Shown here one piece after another: positions 55,827-63,575 of a DNA stretch of 64,000 bases. The DNA comes from Vibrio quintilis (GTDB lineage: Bacteria > Pseudomonadota > Gammaproteobacteria > Enterobacterales > Vibrionaceae). Where the stretch lies: the NCBI RefSeq assembly GCF_024529975.1, contig NZ_AP024898.1, positions 1,364,001-1,428,000 on the forward strand, read 5' to 3'. Under the pieces are notes generated by a model. The model made no database searches, was not told the origin of the DNA, and worked only from the letters and a program-made list of their open reading frames with translations. The translations under genes and the position numbers were made by a program. Position 1 is the stretch's first letter. The number at the start of each line of letters is the position of its first letter.

Positions 55827-56759
55827 GTGCCGCTCCCACCTGTTGAAGAGACATCGTTGCCCGAAGGATCAGGCTTGCCGGATTATTCTCTGAAGGAGAT
55901 TCGGGCATTTAATGCCACCGTGCAACACGGCAACTTTACCCGGGCAGCCGAAGCGTTGCAGGTCAGTCAGCCTGCGATTACGGCTCAAATCCACAAGCTG
56001 GAATCACGGTTTGAGTATCCGCTGCTGGAGCGTTTCAGCCGCGGCGTGCGACTGACAGAATTCGGGCAACAGCTCTATAAAATCACCTGTCAGTTTCAGG
56101 ATCTGGACAGTGCACTGGACCTGTTATGTCATCCGGACCGGGAACCGGGTGGCATGACTCTTCGTATTGCCAATGCTTCATCATTGATCTTTATGCCGGT
56201 GCTGGCCGGATTCAGCAGGGAGTACCCGTCGACCCGGCTGAAAATCAACTCAGCCACCACGACCGAATGTATTCAGCAGTTACTGGCACGGGAGGCTGAT
56301 ATCGGTCTGTTTCCGTTGCGTGAACCCAATCCTGCCCTGTCCCGTCTGACGTTTGCTTCACACCGGCTGATCGCATTACTGAAAAGCGATCATCCTCTGG
56401 CAGCATTACCGGAACTCAGCATCACAGACATCGTCAGAGAACCACTTATTTTTTACAAGCCGGGCGCCTGCACACAGCAGGTCATCGATACACTGCTGGA
56501 CATCCATCAGATACAGGGCAGATCAAATATAATTGTCGATAGCCGGCTGGATGTGACTGAGGCAGTCCGGCACAATCTGGGCATCGGTTTTGCGCTGGCA
56601 AGAGATATCCGGCCGGAGCCGGAAATTGTCATGCGGCCAATCATGGAAGCAACCGAAGATGTCGATGAGCATATTGTATGGCTGAAGCACCGGAGCACCC
56701 TGCCGGGTCTGCGAACGTTTATTCAGTATGCGCTGGAGGTGAAGTGCCGGGAGTTGTGA
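55827..56759 (+). CDS. LysR-type regulator, last gene of the transporter operon
   Basis: 310 residues from GTG 55827. N-terminal HTH (FTRAAEALQVSQPAITAQIH, about residues 38-57), then the substrate-binding type domain with IRLKINSATTTECIQQLLAR-like pieces and AVRHNLGIGFALARDI. It starts 4 bp after the ATPase stop, so it is co-transcribed. A LysR gene at the end of a phnW-phnX-transporter cluster is the natural candidate for a phosphonate-responsive activator, but that is inference. Confidence 0.82.
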   Translation: MPLPPVEETSLPEGSGLPDYSLKEIRAFNATVQHGNFTRAAEALQVSQPAITAQIHKLESRFEYPLLERFSRGVRLTEFGQQLYKITCQFQDLDSALDLLCHPDREPGGMTLRIANASSLIFMPVLAGFSREYPSTRLKINSATTTECIQQLLAREADIGLFPLREPNPALSRLTFASHRLIALLKSDHPLAALPELSITDIVREPLIFYKPGACTQQVIDTLLDIHQIQGRSNIIVDSRLDVTEAVRHNLGIGFALARDIRPEPEIVMRPIMEATEDVDEHIVWLKHRSTLPGLRTFIQYALEVKCREL

Positions 56760-56771
56760 CTTCTTTAATGC

Positions 56772-56900
56772 GACTTTTTTAACGCGGACACACGCGAAAA
56801 TTAATGCGGACACACGCGTTACAAATGTGAAACTAATGCGGAAAAAAAATGCGGACACACATGATTAAGGCACTATTTTACTAATATTGTGTGTCCCGAT
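56772..56900. repeat. GCGGACACACGCG tandem cluster before the RAYT gene
   Basis: TTAACGCGGACACACGCG, TTAATGCGGACACACGCG and TAATGCGG...AATGCGGACACAC follow one another, then TGTGTGTCCCGATATTG in the opposite sense. This is a variant of the GGGACAG element. The rest of the 56760-57089 gap is AT-rich and holds no gene. Confidence 0.65.
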
Positions 56901-57089
56901 ATTGCAATAATCTCATATTGCAATAACCGGGGAGCGCCTTACAGTAATCAGATCACATTAAACCAACTTTCCCATACAATGATTTTCAGTTCCGGATACC
57001 GAACAGGCCGCAACTTTACTGTCCCGGTATTTTTATTTCAGCTCATTTATAGCAAGCTCTTTCCATCCATCCATTTTATTTTGCTTCAT

Positions 57090-58049
57090 ATGACAACAGC
57101 ACGCTCACAACTTATTTCTCACGATGTCACGCCTTATTATCACTGTGTTTCCCGCTGTGTACGGCGTTCTTTTCTGTGTGGAGAAGATGAAGTTACCGGT
57201 CGTTGTTATGAACACCGCCGGGAATGGCTGGAACAGCGAATTCTGAAACTGGCAGATATTTACTGTATCGATGTGTGTGCCTATGCAATCATGTCCAACC
57301 ATTATCATTTAGTGGTTCATATTAACCGCCCGAAAGCCGAATCATTAAGCAGTCATGAAGTTATTGAGCGTTGGCAGAAAGAGCACAAACTGCCAAAGCT
57401 TATCGAGGGATACATCGGACAACAACTCACCAGCAAAGCAGAAATCAAATACAGTGAGCAAATCATTCAACAGTGGCGGGAACGTTTGTATTCCCTGAGC
57501 TGGATGATGAAGGAAATCAATGTTGAGATTGCACGACAAGCCAACCGGGAGGACGCCTGCACAGGCCATTTTTGGGAGTCCAGGTTCAAGTCTTACGCGC
57601 TACTGGATGAAGCAGCTTTGCTTACGGCGATGACTTATACTGACCTCAATCCGGTCCGGGCTGAAATTGCTGACACACCAGAAAACTCAGAATATACCTC
57701 ACTGAAAAAGCGCCTGGATTCACTGGAAGAAAATCAGCCTACGCCGGGCGGCTTATATGCTTTTGTTGGTGACAAAGAACAAAATAAACCAGATGGCATC
57801 CCCTTTCGATTAATAGATTACATGGAATGGGTCGATTGGATTGGACGACAGATCCGTGAAAATAAACGGGGGCATATTGATAATCACCACCCTACAATTC
57901 TTGACCGGCTCTCATACAATCAAACCGAAGCCCTGAATCTCATCACCAACTTCGAACGAAAGCGACGGTTATGGATTGGCAGCCTCAGACACCTCACATT
58001 TGCAAAGCATCAACTAAATAAATCACGAATTGATGGCTTAATAGTTTAG
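57090..58049 (+). CDS. REP-associated transposase (RAYT, Y1 HUH family)
   Basis: 319 residues from ATG 57090 (MTTARSQLISHDVTPYYHCV). The His-hydrophobe-His metal motif is SNHYHLVVH (about residue 75). The C-terminal half has CTGHFWESRFKSYALLDEAA and TDLNPVRA, both shared with the TnpA-REP group. In IS200-like enzymes the catalytic Tyr follows a run like FMRDLKQRYAQWFN; the aligned stretch here, MMKEINVEIARQAN, has Ile there. So either the nucleophile is elsewhere or this subgroup lacks it. RAYTs act on REP hairpins that lie in intergenic DNA; GGGACAG elements flank this gene on both sides. Confidence 0.85.
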   Translation: MTTARSQLISHDVTPYYHCVSRCVRRSFLCGEDEVTGRCYEHRREWLEQRILKLADIYCIDVCAYAIMSNHYHLVVHINRPKAESLSSHEVIERWQKEHKLPKLIEGYIGQQLTSKAEIKYSEQIIQQWRERLYSLSWMMKEINVEIARQANREDACTGHFWESRFKSYALLDEAALLTAMTYTDLNPVRAEIADTPENSEYTSLKKRLDSLEENQPTPGGLYAFVGDKEQNKPDGIPFRLIDYMEWVDWIGRQIRENKRGHIDNHHPTILDRLSYNQTEALNLITNFERKRRLWIGSLRHLTFAKHQLNKSRIDGLIV

Positions 58050-58198
58050 TCCACTGATTTTCCATGCCCGAAAGATAACCATCAAGGCTTTCTCTTCGCA
58101 CGAATTGATACAAATAATACCTTCGCCAGCCTGATTTTTGTGATGCCATCAAATGGTTCAGAACATATCGACAGAGATACATCATTTTAGCTTTAATC

Positions 58199-58241
58199 GC
58201 GTCTGTCCTCATTCGGTTCGCTCTTCTATACGGACAGACGC
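58199..58241. repeat. inverted GCGTCTGTCC / GGACAGACGC element
   Basis: GCGTCTGTCC at the left and GGACAGACGC at the right are exact reverse complements (10 bp), with a 23-bp middle. It lies downstream of the RAYT gene and just before the stop of the DMT gene. This is the cleanest hairpin unit of the family. Confidence 0.8.
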
Positions 58242-58249
58242 AATAAAGC

Positions 58250-59125
58250 CTAAGTCCACATCACCAAAACAGCAGCAGCCCCAACCAAAATTAACCCCAG
58301 GCCATCTTTAATCCGGACTTTCTGTTTCAGCCAGAATACAGAAATCAGCATGGTGAAAAAGATTTCTATCTGCCCCAGTGTTTTGACATAGGGCACAGCC
58401 TGTAAAGACATGGCACTGAACCAGCCCATCGATCCGATACAACTACTCACACTGGTCAGTATCGTGATTTTGGGTTTAGACCATAATACTTTCAGGGTTT
58501 GTGGATCCCGCAGTAACAGGTAGCAGATTAACAATACTGTTTGAAGACTGATGACCAACAGCAACACCCACGCAGCACAGTGAGGAAAGGGCAGCCCAAG
58601 CGACAAACTGGCCTCACGAATCCAGAGGGACGTTAACGCAAATGCACTGCCACTGCTCAGCCCCAGCACAATCGTTGGTACAGAGAGCTGACGGAAATTT
58701 CCCTGAGTACTCATCAGAAAAACACCAACCCCACCAATCAGCACACCAATCCAGCCCAGCAGGTTTAAATGCGTTCCGAACAGCAACATCCCCAGAACTG
58801 CAGCGACCAGTGCTTCGCTCTTTGCCAGCCCGGCACCGACCGCATAATTATTGTATTTAAACAGCTTCACCATCAACGCGGTGGCGACAATTTGCATGAT
58901 GGCAGCACCCACTACAAAGCTGATGAAGACAGTATTAAATTCCGGAATATCAGCAGGATCGACCTGATAAAGTACCCATAAATACAGCGCAGCCAGCGGA
59001 CTGGCCCACAAAAAACGGGCCAGAGTGACTCCGGCAGTTTTGACGTCTCCGGACAGGCGGCTTTGAAAGGCATTTCGCCAGGACTGCATAAAAGCTGCAA
59101 GCAAGGTAAATAAAATCCAGGTCAT
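58250..59125 (-). CDS. DMT-superfamily (EamA-type) transporter
   Basis: 291 residues with ten hydrophobic segments in two five-helix halves, the layout of the EamA family. The helices are rich in Gly, Leu and Ala, with a short central loop (STQGNFRQLSVPTIV). No substrate can be named; relatives export amino acids, sugars or metabolites. Starts MTWILFTLLAAFMQSWRNAF. It stands alone. Confidence 0.82.
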   Translation of the reverse strand: MTWILFTLLAAFMQSWRNAFQSRLSGDVKTAGVTLARFLWASPLAALYLWVLYQVDPADIPEFNTVFISFVVGAAIMQIVATALMVKLFKYNNYAVGAGLAKSEALVAAVLGMLLFGTHLNLLGWIGVLIGGVGVFLMSTQGNFRQLSVPTIVLGLSSGSAFALTSLWIREASLSLGLPFPHCAAWVLLLVISLQTVLLICYLLLRDPQTLKVLWSKPKITILTSVSSCIGSMGWFSAMSLQAVPYVKTLGQIEIFFTMLISVFWLKQKVRIKDGLGLILVGAAAVLVMWT

Positions 59126-59443
59126 AAATGGTTTCCGGGAAAAGGGAGGACAGCCATAGTATAAAAGCGCCCGGTTATCATCAAGATAGAAATGAGTGCA
59201 CGATAGCGATAAAAGCGACTGTCCCTGCTAACTAACTTCCTGCTAACTCTAAAATAAGCGGGAAATCGACCGACCTGTACATTCAATATTTCTGAGTGGT
59301 CGTTCCTTCTCCTCAATGATTCCTTAATCGGGAATGGTACTGAATCATTTATTGATGTCAGTGTGTATCATTTAAGATTGGTTGAAGAAACAAGCAACAG
59401 GAATCACCAACATCCGTTGCTTTATTTCATATGATGATTTGAA

Positions 59444-59737
59444 TTATTCTGTTTTAGTCTCCGTTGCAGATGCTTCAGTCATTTCTTCAGGCTCTGTTGC
59501 CGTGTTTTCTGTTGCTTCATTTTCGGTTGCAACATGCTCACTTTCCATAGCTGCATCATCAGTGACTGCTGTTTCTGGTGATACAGTTTCCGGAGTAACC
59601 GTTTCAGACTCTGCGCTTTCTGAGACTGCATTTTCCGTCGTTGTTTCTGTCGTTGTGTCGTCGTTACATGCTGTTAAGCCAAAAGCAATCGCTGTTGTCA
59701 GCAACATCATCGCAACCGGATTTGATAATTTAGCCAT
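59444..59737 (-). CDS. small Thr/Glu-rich lipoprotein
   Basis: 97 residues from ATG 59737, which has a strong AGGAGA before it. A signal peptide ends in the lipobox LTAC (Cys24). The remaining 73 residues are almost only Thr, Glu, Ser, Ala and Val, in repeats such as TTTETTTENAVSESAESETV and EHVATENEATENTATEPEEM. This is a low-complexity, acidic, probably disordered outer-membrane or periplasmic tail. The reverse frame is open by symmetry and is not a gene. Role unknown; possibly a surface spacer. Confidence 0.78.
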   Translation of the reverse strand: MAKLSNPVAMMLLTTAIAFGLTACNDDTTTETTTENAVSESAESETVTPETVSPETAVTDDAAMESEHVATENEATENTATEPEEMTEASATETKTE

Positions 59738-60236
59738 ACTTATTCTCCTGATTTTATGAACCACAGTGGGGTGAACTCACCCGCTCGATTTAATTGCGTT
59801 CATTGTAATTAAAGCGTGTTGAGTCATTTCAATGCTCAGGTCAGGAGTTAGTACTGGTTGTGTTAGAAATAAAGAGAGAAGACACATGTGATCGGACCCA
59901 GTACGAATGGACACTTTGTATCATGACTAAAATTTGGTCAACAGGACTACATTGGACGAAACGTTCGGCTAAGACAGTAGCTCTGAATGGGGCAAATTCA
60001 ATTTACACGGCATCCCGCACATGCCACAACGCTAACTTCAACACACGATAAACAAAAGTAGCACAACAATCAGATAACCCAGGATTGTATAAAAAACCAG
60101 ATGGATATTTGAACCTGGAAGCATGCTGTGTGTATTCAGAGATTAACCCTCAAAATTCACGGCTCAGATCACACTTTCTAATACTAAAACCATACTTTTC
60201 TGCCTTGAATGAAATACCCGGCCCAATTAATCTAAT

Positions 60237-60461
60237 CCCGCACTGCAAAAAACAGTGTCGGGCGTAGGAACCCGTTTATCCCAAGGCACATAGGTTGCCA
60301 GCTTTTGCTGGTTTTTTCCTATGTGCTGCTTCGTTACACCTGAATTTAACTTGGCTGCACGCATAAAAGCAGACAAAATACGGAATCATGGTGGACTGAG
60401 CAAGGCAGCTTCGGCTGGCCGTAACCTTGGGAGCGGTATTCCTACCCTTGTTCAGTCCACC
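60237..60461. ncRNA. structured RNA candidate: three hairpins
   Basis: Three stems follow one another. The first is CCCGCACTG facing CAGTGTCGGG (60237-60262). The second is GCACATAGG facing CCTATGTGC (60286-60326), with inner GCCAGC/GCTGG. The third is GGTGGACTGA facing TCAGTCCACC (60390-60461), with an inner CAGC-TTCG-GCTG hairpin that has a UUCG tetraloop. GCGTAGGAAC and ATCCCAAGG occur once before the second hairpin and again just before the small gene at 60521. The whole is a good candidate for a small RNA or leader. The 59765-60236 part of the gap shows only AT-rich sequence and no credible gene. Confidence 0.4.
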
Positions 60462-60520
60462 ACCTCAAAGCGTAGGAACTTTGAATGGTGATCTTTCCTT
60501 TCATCCCAAGGAGGCACATC

Positions 60521-60769
60521 ATGCCTAAATCAAACTATTTCCATCATGCCAAACTCACCCCGAAACAGGAAAAACGGCTTTTCAACCCTCAAGAACCACA
60601 AGTGAATGACACCGACTTGAATATTCACCACAAAGCCCGTGAATATCTGATGTTAATGCAGGCTGTTCTTTCCAGTCATCCCCAGATTGAATACCGGGAT
60701 TTATGGCAGATTCAGGTGTTTATTCATAATTTGATCACGGATTCTGAGCGTGAGTATCTGGCTGAGTAA
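60521..60769 (+). CDS. small hypothetical protein
   Basis: 82 residues from ATG 60521 after CAAGGAGGCAC (strong RBS). Begins MPKSNYFHHAKLTPKQEKRL and ends HNLITDSEREYLAE; helical, basic at the start. Not recognised. It follows the hairpin region by 59 bp, which may control it. Confidence 0.6.
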   Translation: MPKSNYFHHAKLTPKQEKRLFNPQEPQVNDTDLNIHHKAREYLMLMQAVLSSHPQIEYRDLWQIQVFIHNLITDSEREYLAE

Positions 60770-60854
60770 GCTTGGTATTCTGCTATGTATTCATAGTAAC
60801 TTGTTAACTCATGCACGGCGGCTGCCATAGGTATCGACGAAAATTTTATTGCGC

Positions 60855-60916
60855 TCCTCCCGCAGGAGCAGGCACTGCGGGCGCAACTGACGCAGTTAAA
60901 AGCGGCGCTGGGGTGA
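60855..60916 (+). pseudogene. SymE-like 3' end, copy 1
   Basis: The frame reads LPQEQALRAQLTQLKAALG and stops at 60914-60916. It matches the end of the SymE-type fragments at 62853 and 63563. Everything upstream of about 60855 differs, so only the last 20 codons remain. Confidence 0.75.
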
Positions 60917-60927
60917 GTTGAGTGAAA

Positions 60928-60960
60928 ACAGCCGGGATGGTGATCCCGGCTGTTGGTTTT
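60928..60960 (+). terminator. intrinsic terminator after SymE-like end, copy 1
   Basis: ACAGCCGGGAT pairs with ATCCCGGCTGT around a short loop, followed by TGGTTTT. Near-identical terminators at 62958-62990 and, degenerate, at 62354-62388. Confidence 0.8.
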
Positions 60961-61025
60961 GGGGCTATATCGAACTTTCCATGTTCACTTCTGTGATAAT
61001 AAGTCTTTTTCTACGATAAATAAGA

Positions 61026-61355
61026 TCATCTCTTATCTTCATTAAATTTCTCGGGGAAGTCACCTTCAGAAGACCAATATTTAACACTTTCCATAGCTCT
61101 TTCCAGATCATCCATATCATCATCACCAAGCGTCAAATCAAATTTTTCCGATAACATTCTTCTGACATAAGCTAAACGCTTTGTAACCTGCCATTCATCA
61201 ATGAATCGAGTAGTTTCAGCTTCATAGTTTTTTTTATCATGATCAACATAATAAGAGCCCATGTCGTGTAATGATACCAGTATTAACTCAATCTCCTTTA
61301 ATACGTTAATTAAGTCTTCACCGGATATAGTTATGCTTTTATTATTTGGTACCAT
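61026..61355 (-). CDS. candidate immunity protein for the HYD1-like toxin
   Basis: 109 residues, acidic and helical (SGEDLINVLKEIELILVSLH, LTLGDDDMDDLERAMESVKY). Its start lies 3 bp after the stop of the toxin remnant on the same strand, the usual place of an immunity gene. Not recognised by family. Confidence 0.6.
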   Translation of the reverse strand: MVPNNKSITISGEDLINVLKEIELILVSLHDMGSYYVDHDKKNYEAETTRFIDEWQVTKRLAYVRRMLSEKFDLTLGDDDMDDLERAMESVKYWSSEGDFPEKFNEDKR

Positions 61356-61358
61356 TAA

Positions 61359-62345
61359 TTATTTCCTTCTGACAAATTTTGCATTTTTAAGTGGAAGATC
61401 ACCTTTCACTGTTAATTCGGGTGTACCATAACGTGGATTTTTTACCCATTCCAATTGTGAATCAGGCACATCAGTTTCCACATAATCACGCCTTTTCCTC
61501 TTTTAATCTGATATTTATCTTCTGCTGCGACTTGACTCAGAGCTTTTTTGTTCGCTGGTTCAACATATACACGATTATTATCCTGAGCTTTTATGACTCC
61601 ATCTTGCTCAATAGCTTTCGAACCTTTTCTGTTCGTATAATGTCGAACTCGGGTTGTTGGTTCATCACTTTCTTTATTTGGATGGTGACAATATAATGCA
61701 GCCTTTCCCGGCCGGAGTCATGGTCGGTGGTGATTTGTGCCAGCGGCCTGAACGTGTCGGGCTCATACAGATATTCGGTGCTGCTGAGCGCCGTGCCATC
61801 AGCGGTGATTTTACTCTGCTGCACCACGGTGTTGCCGTACCACAGGTAGTGTGTGGCGGTTTGTGTGCGCTTACATTCCTTGGCGATTCTGCGCCCGAAC
61901 GGGTCATAGCGGTAACGTCTGCCATCCGGCAGTTCGATATGGGTCAGCCGGTCTTCATCGTTCCAGATAAACCGCGTAGTCTGTGGGCGAAAGCCGTCTT
62001 TGGCTTCGGTTTTTAATGTCACCCGGCCGCATTCGTCATAGACGTATTTAAACCGTCCGGTTTTCACCACCCGTCCGGCTTTATCGTAGTCACGCTGCTG
62101 GCGTTTCAGCCGCTCATCCGCCATCGACACCACATTACCCGAGTATTCACTGCCGGTGCCGGTTTGATTGAGGTTCAGCTCACTGTCATAGCCGAACAGC
62201 TGCACAAAGCTGGCTTTGGTTTCCCAGGTTTTACGCTGGCGCACCACGCTGATTTGCCCGTTCGGATTGAGGGTGAATTCGGTGTGACCGCGGCGTTTGT
62301 CTTCTATCCCGGTCAGCTGGTCGAGGGCATCATACTGAGGGGGGA
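61359..62345 (-). pseudogene. RHS fragment fused to a frameshifted HYD1-like ADP-ribosyltransferase toxin
   Basis: Reading the minus strand, the RHS part (YDALDQLTGIEDKRRGHTEF, then IELPDGRRYRYDPFGRRIAK) runs from about 62341 to about 61685 without a start of its own. It then needs a 1-nt shift near 61680 to continue as HHPNKES and RHYTNRKGSKAIEQDG, and another near 61478 (KRGKG to RDYVETDVPDS) to reach TAA at 61359-61361. The tail matches the HYD1-type ADP-ribosyltransferase toxins (RHYT, DNNRVYVEP, RDYVET). The N-terminal part of the RHS core is missing. It is therefore a decayed or orphan toxin tip, or carries sequencing errors. Confidence 0.78.
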
Positions 62346-62388
62346 GTTGAATAAAATAGCCGGTGGTTGATCCCGGCTGTTGGTTTTG
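62338..62388 (+). repeat. degenerate copy of SymE terminator at the RHS junction
   Basis: ATAGCCGG then TCCCGGCTGTTGGTTTTG repeats the terminator seen at 60928 and 62958 with some decay, preceded by TGAGGGGGGAGTTGA similar to the SymE stop region. It sits exactly where the RHS fragment's homology begins, marking a recombination junction. Confidence 0.6.
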
Positions 62389-62453
62389 TTTCGATCCTTT
62401 ATGGATTGATAACATAGATGACAAAAAATGATGAACAATCTCAAAAGAAATTA

Positions 62454-62708
62454 TTAATGGAATCTCATAAGCACTTCTTGCAATTTCACTTTCCCGCTTT
62501 CTGTACTTAAACATTCTCTGGGTGTAAGGCCATCTAAAGCATCAACCCTTCTATCTAACCAATTTTGAGAATCACTTCCAAGATGAAATTTTATAACTGC
62601 GGCGATTTTCTTATCACCAACGATTTTTTCTAATACTCGATGTTCTTCAGTATCATCAAATTCATCTAAAAAAAGGTCCGAATAATTCTCCCAATGTTCA
62701 TTATTCAT
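62454..62708 (-). CDS. small protein with MbcA/ParS-like C-terminus
   Basis: 84 residues. The C-terminal DALDGLTPRECLSTESGKVK resembles the toxin-binding end of MbcA/ParS/Xre-type antitoxins (pattern GxxPxxxL.t..G), preceded by an acidic N-terminus. It may be an antitoxin or an immunity protein; no partner toxin is adjacent. A ten-copy AAATT repeat lies 22 bp upstream of its start. Confidence 0.5.
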   Translation of the reverse strand: MNNEHWENYSDLFLDEFDDTEEHRVLEKIVGDKKIAAVIKFHLGSDSQNWLDRRVDALDGLTPRECLSTESGKVKLQEVLMRFH

Positions 62709-62730
62709 AATCGCTAATATCCTGAAAAAT

Positions 62731-62780
62731 AAATTAAATTAAATTAAATTAAATTAAATTAAATTAAATTAAATTAAATT
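62731..62780. repeat. (AAATT)10 simple sequence repeat
   Basis: Ten perfect copies of the pentamer AAATT. It lies 22 bp before the start of the minus-strand gene at 62454-62708, so changes in copy number would alter its promoter spacing. Confidence 0.95.
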
Positions 62781-62852
62781 ACTTTAGGATAGAGATAATA
62801 TACCATTGTAACTATTTTCTTTTTCAAATCTTCCCAGAGCGTGACTTGTATC

Positions 62853-62951
62853 ATGTCCATCGCCGGGGACTGTATTATGCTCATCCCGGACAGCCCGCAG
62901 GAGCAGACATTGTGGGAGCAACTGGCGCAGTTAAAAGCGGCGCTGGGGTGA
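62853..62951 (+). pseudogene. SymE-like 3' end, copy 2
   Basis: ATG 62853 opens a frame of 32 codons: IAGDCIMLIPDSPQEQTLWE then QLAQLKAALG. It covers only the last quarter of a SymE-like protein, ending in the same codons and followed by the same terminator as copies 1 and 3. The apparent ATG is likely not a real start. Confidence 0.72.
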
Positions 62952-62957
62952 GTAAAA

Positions 62958-62990
62958 ACAGCCGGGATGGTAATCCCGGCTGTTGGTTTT
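62958..62990 (+). terminator. intrinsic terminator after SymE-like end, copy 2
   Basis: ACAGCCGGGAT / ATCCCGGCTGT stem with GGTTTT after, near-identical to 60928-60960. Confidence 0.8.
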
Positions 62991-63046
62991 GGGGTATTTT
63001 AAATAATAATAATCAAATATGATTGAATATTACTTATTTAATAACA

Positions 63047-63340
63047 CTAATCTCCAGCAAATCTTGCAATAACAACTGTATCTTCTTGTAGTAATTTGAT
63101 CACTTCTTTTAGCTCTGCTTGGCCCTTACTTAGTTTAGGACAAATAATATTCATTTCGTTAATTAATGCTATTAGCTCATCGCCTCTAAAGCTTGAATTA
63201 GTTTTATAAAAATCTCTTATTTTTTTCAGATTTTTCATAGACTTCCACTCAATGCTTTGATGAAAGATACCCACATGCAATGATTCATCGAAAGGATACC
63301 ACTCCTCTGAAGAGTTAGTTCTTGTTATAACCATATCCAT
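63047..63340 (-). CDS. candidate immunity protein
   Basis: 97 residues from ATG 63340 (MDMVITRTNSSEEWYPFDES). The start lies 1 bp after the stop of the toxin fragment on the same strand. AT-rich, with a helical C-terminal half. Family not recognised; role inferred from position. Confidence 0.6.
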   Translation of the reverse strand: MDMVITRTNSSEEWYPFDESLHVGIFHQSIEWKSMKNLKKIRDFYKTNSSFRGDELIALINEMNIICPKLSKGQAELKEVIKLLQEDTVVIARFAGD

Positions 63341-63341
63341 A

Positions 63342-63575
63342 CTAATTCCCACCTAATAATACTCGAGATATATCTGATAATTCTTTGAAACTAGACTGAG
63401 GGAATACTGTAACCAAATTACCGTTACTCTCAGTGACAACGCGTGTTTTGTATAAAATTTCCCCATTTGGATCTATACCAACAGGATTTTTATATGTTTT
63501 TTCGTACAAGAATCGACCATTTTCTTCAACTATCCGATCCTGGTTTCTGAAAGTATCTCTTGCCGGATATTCATC
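63342..63575 (-). pseudogene. C-terminal toxin-tip fragment without N-terminus
   Basis: The open frame reads EYPARDTFRNQDRIVEENGR, then IDPNGEILYKTRVV and ends VLLGGN before TAG. A stop (TAA) precedes it in frame with no start codon. It has the look of a polymorphic-toxin C-terminal domain (Tyr/Asn/Gly-rich, mixed strands) directly upstream of a small immunity-like gene. It is cut at the junction with the SymE-like tail. Confidence 0.55.

Noticed and set aside
59382..59759. Plus-strand ORF opposite the lipoprotein gene
   Set aside because: It is the antisense of a repetitive gene, rich in Ser and Val by symmetry, with no RBS.
59860..60236. ORFs in the gap before the hairpin region
   Set aside because: Short, no RBS, no recognisable sequence; likely chance frames.
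60237..60461. Integron attC site or cassette
   Set aside because: No matching core-site pair or integrase and no neighbouring cassettes; the stem sequences differ from those of Vibrio repeats.
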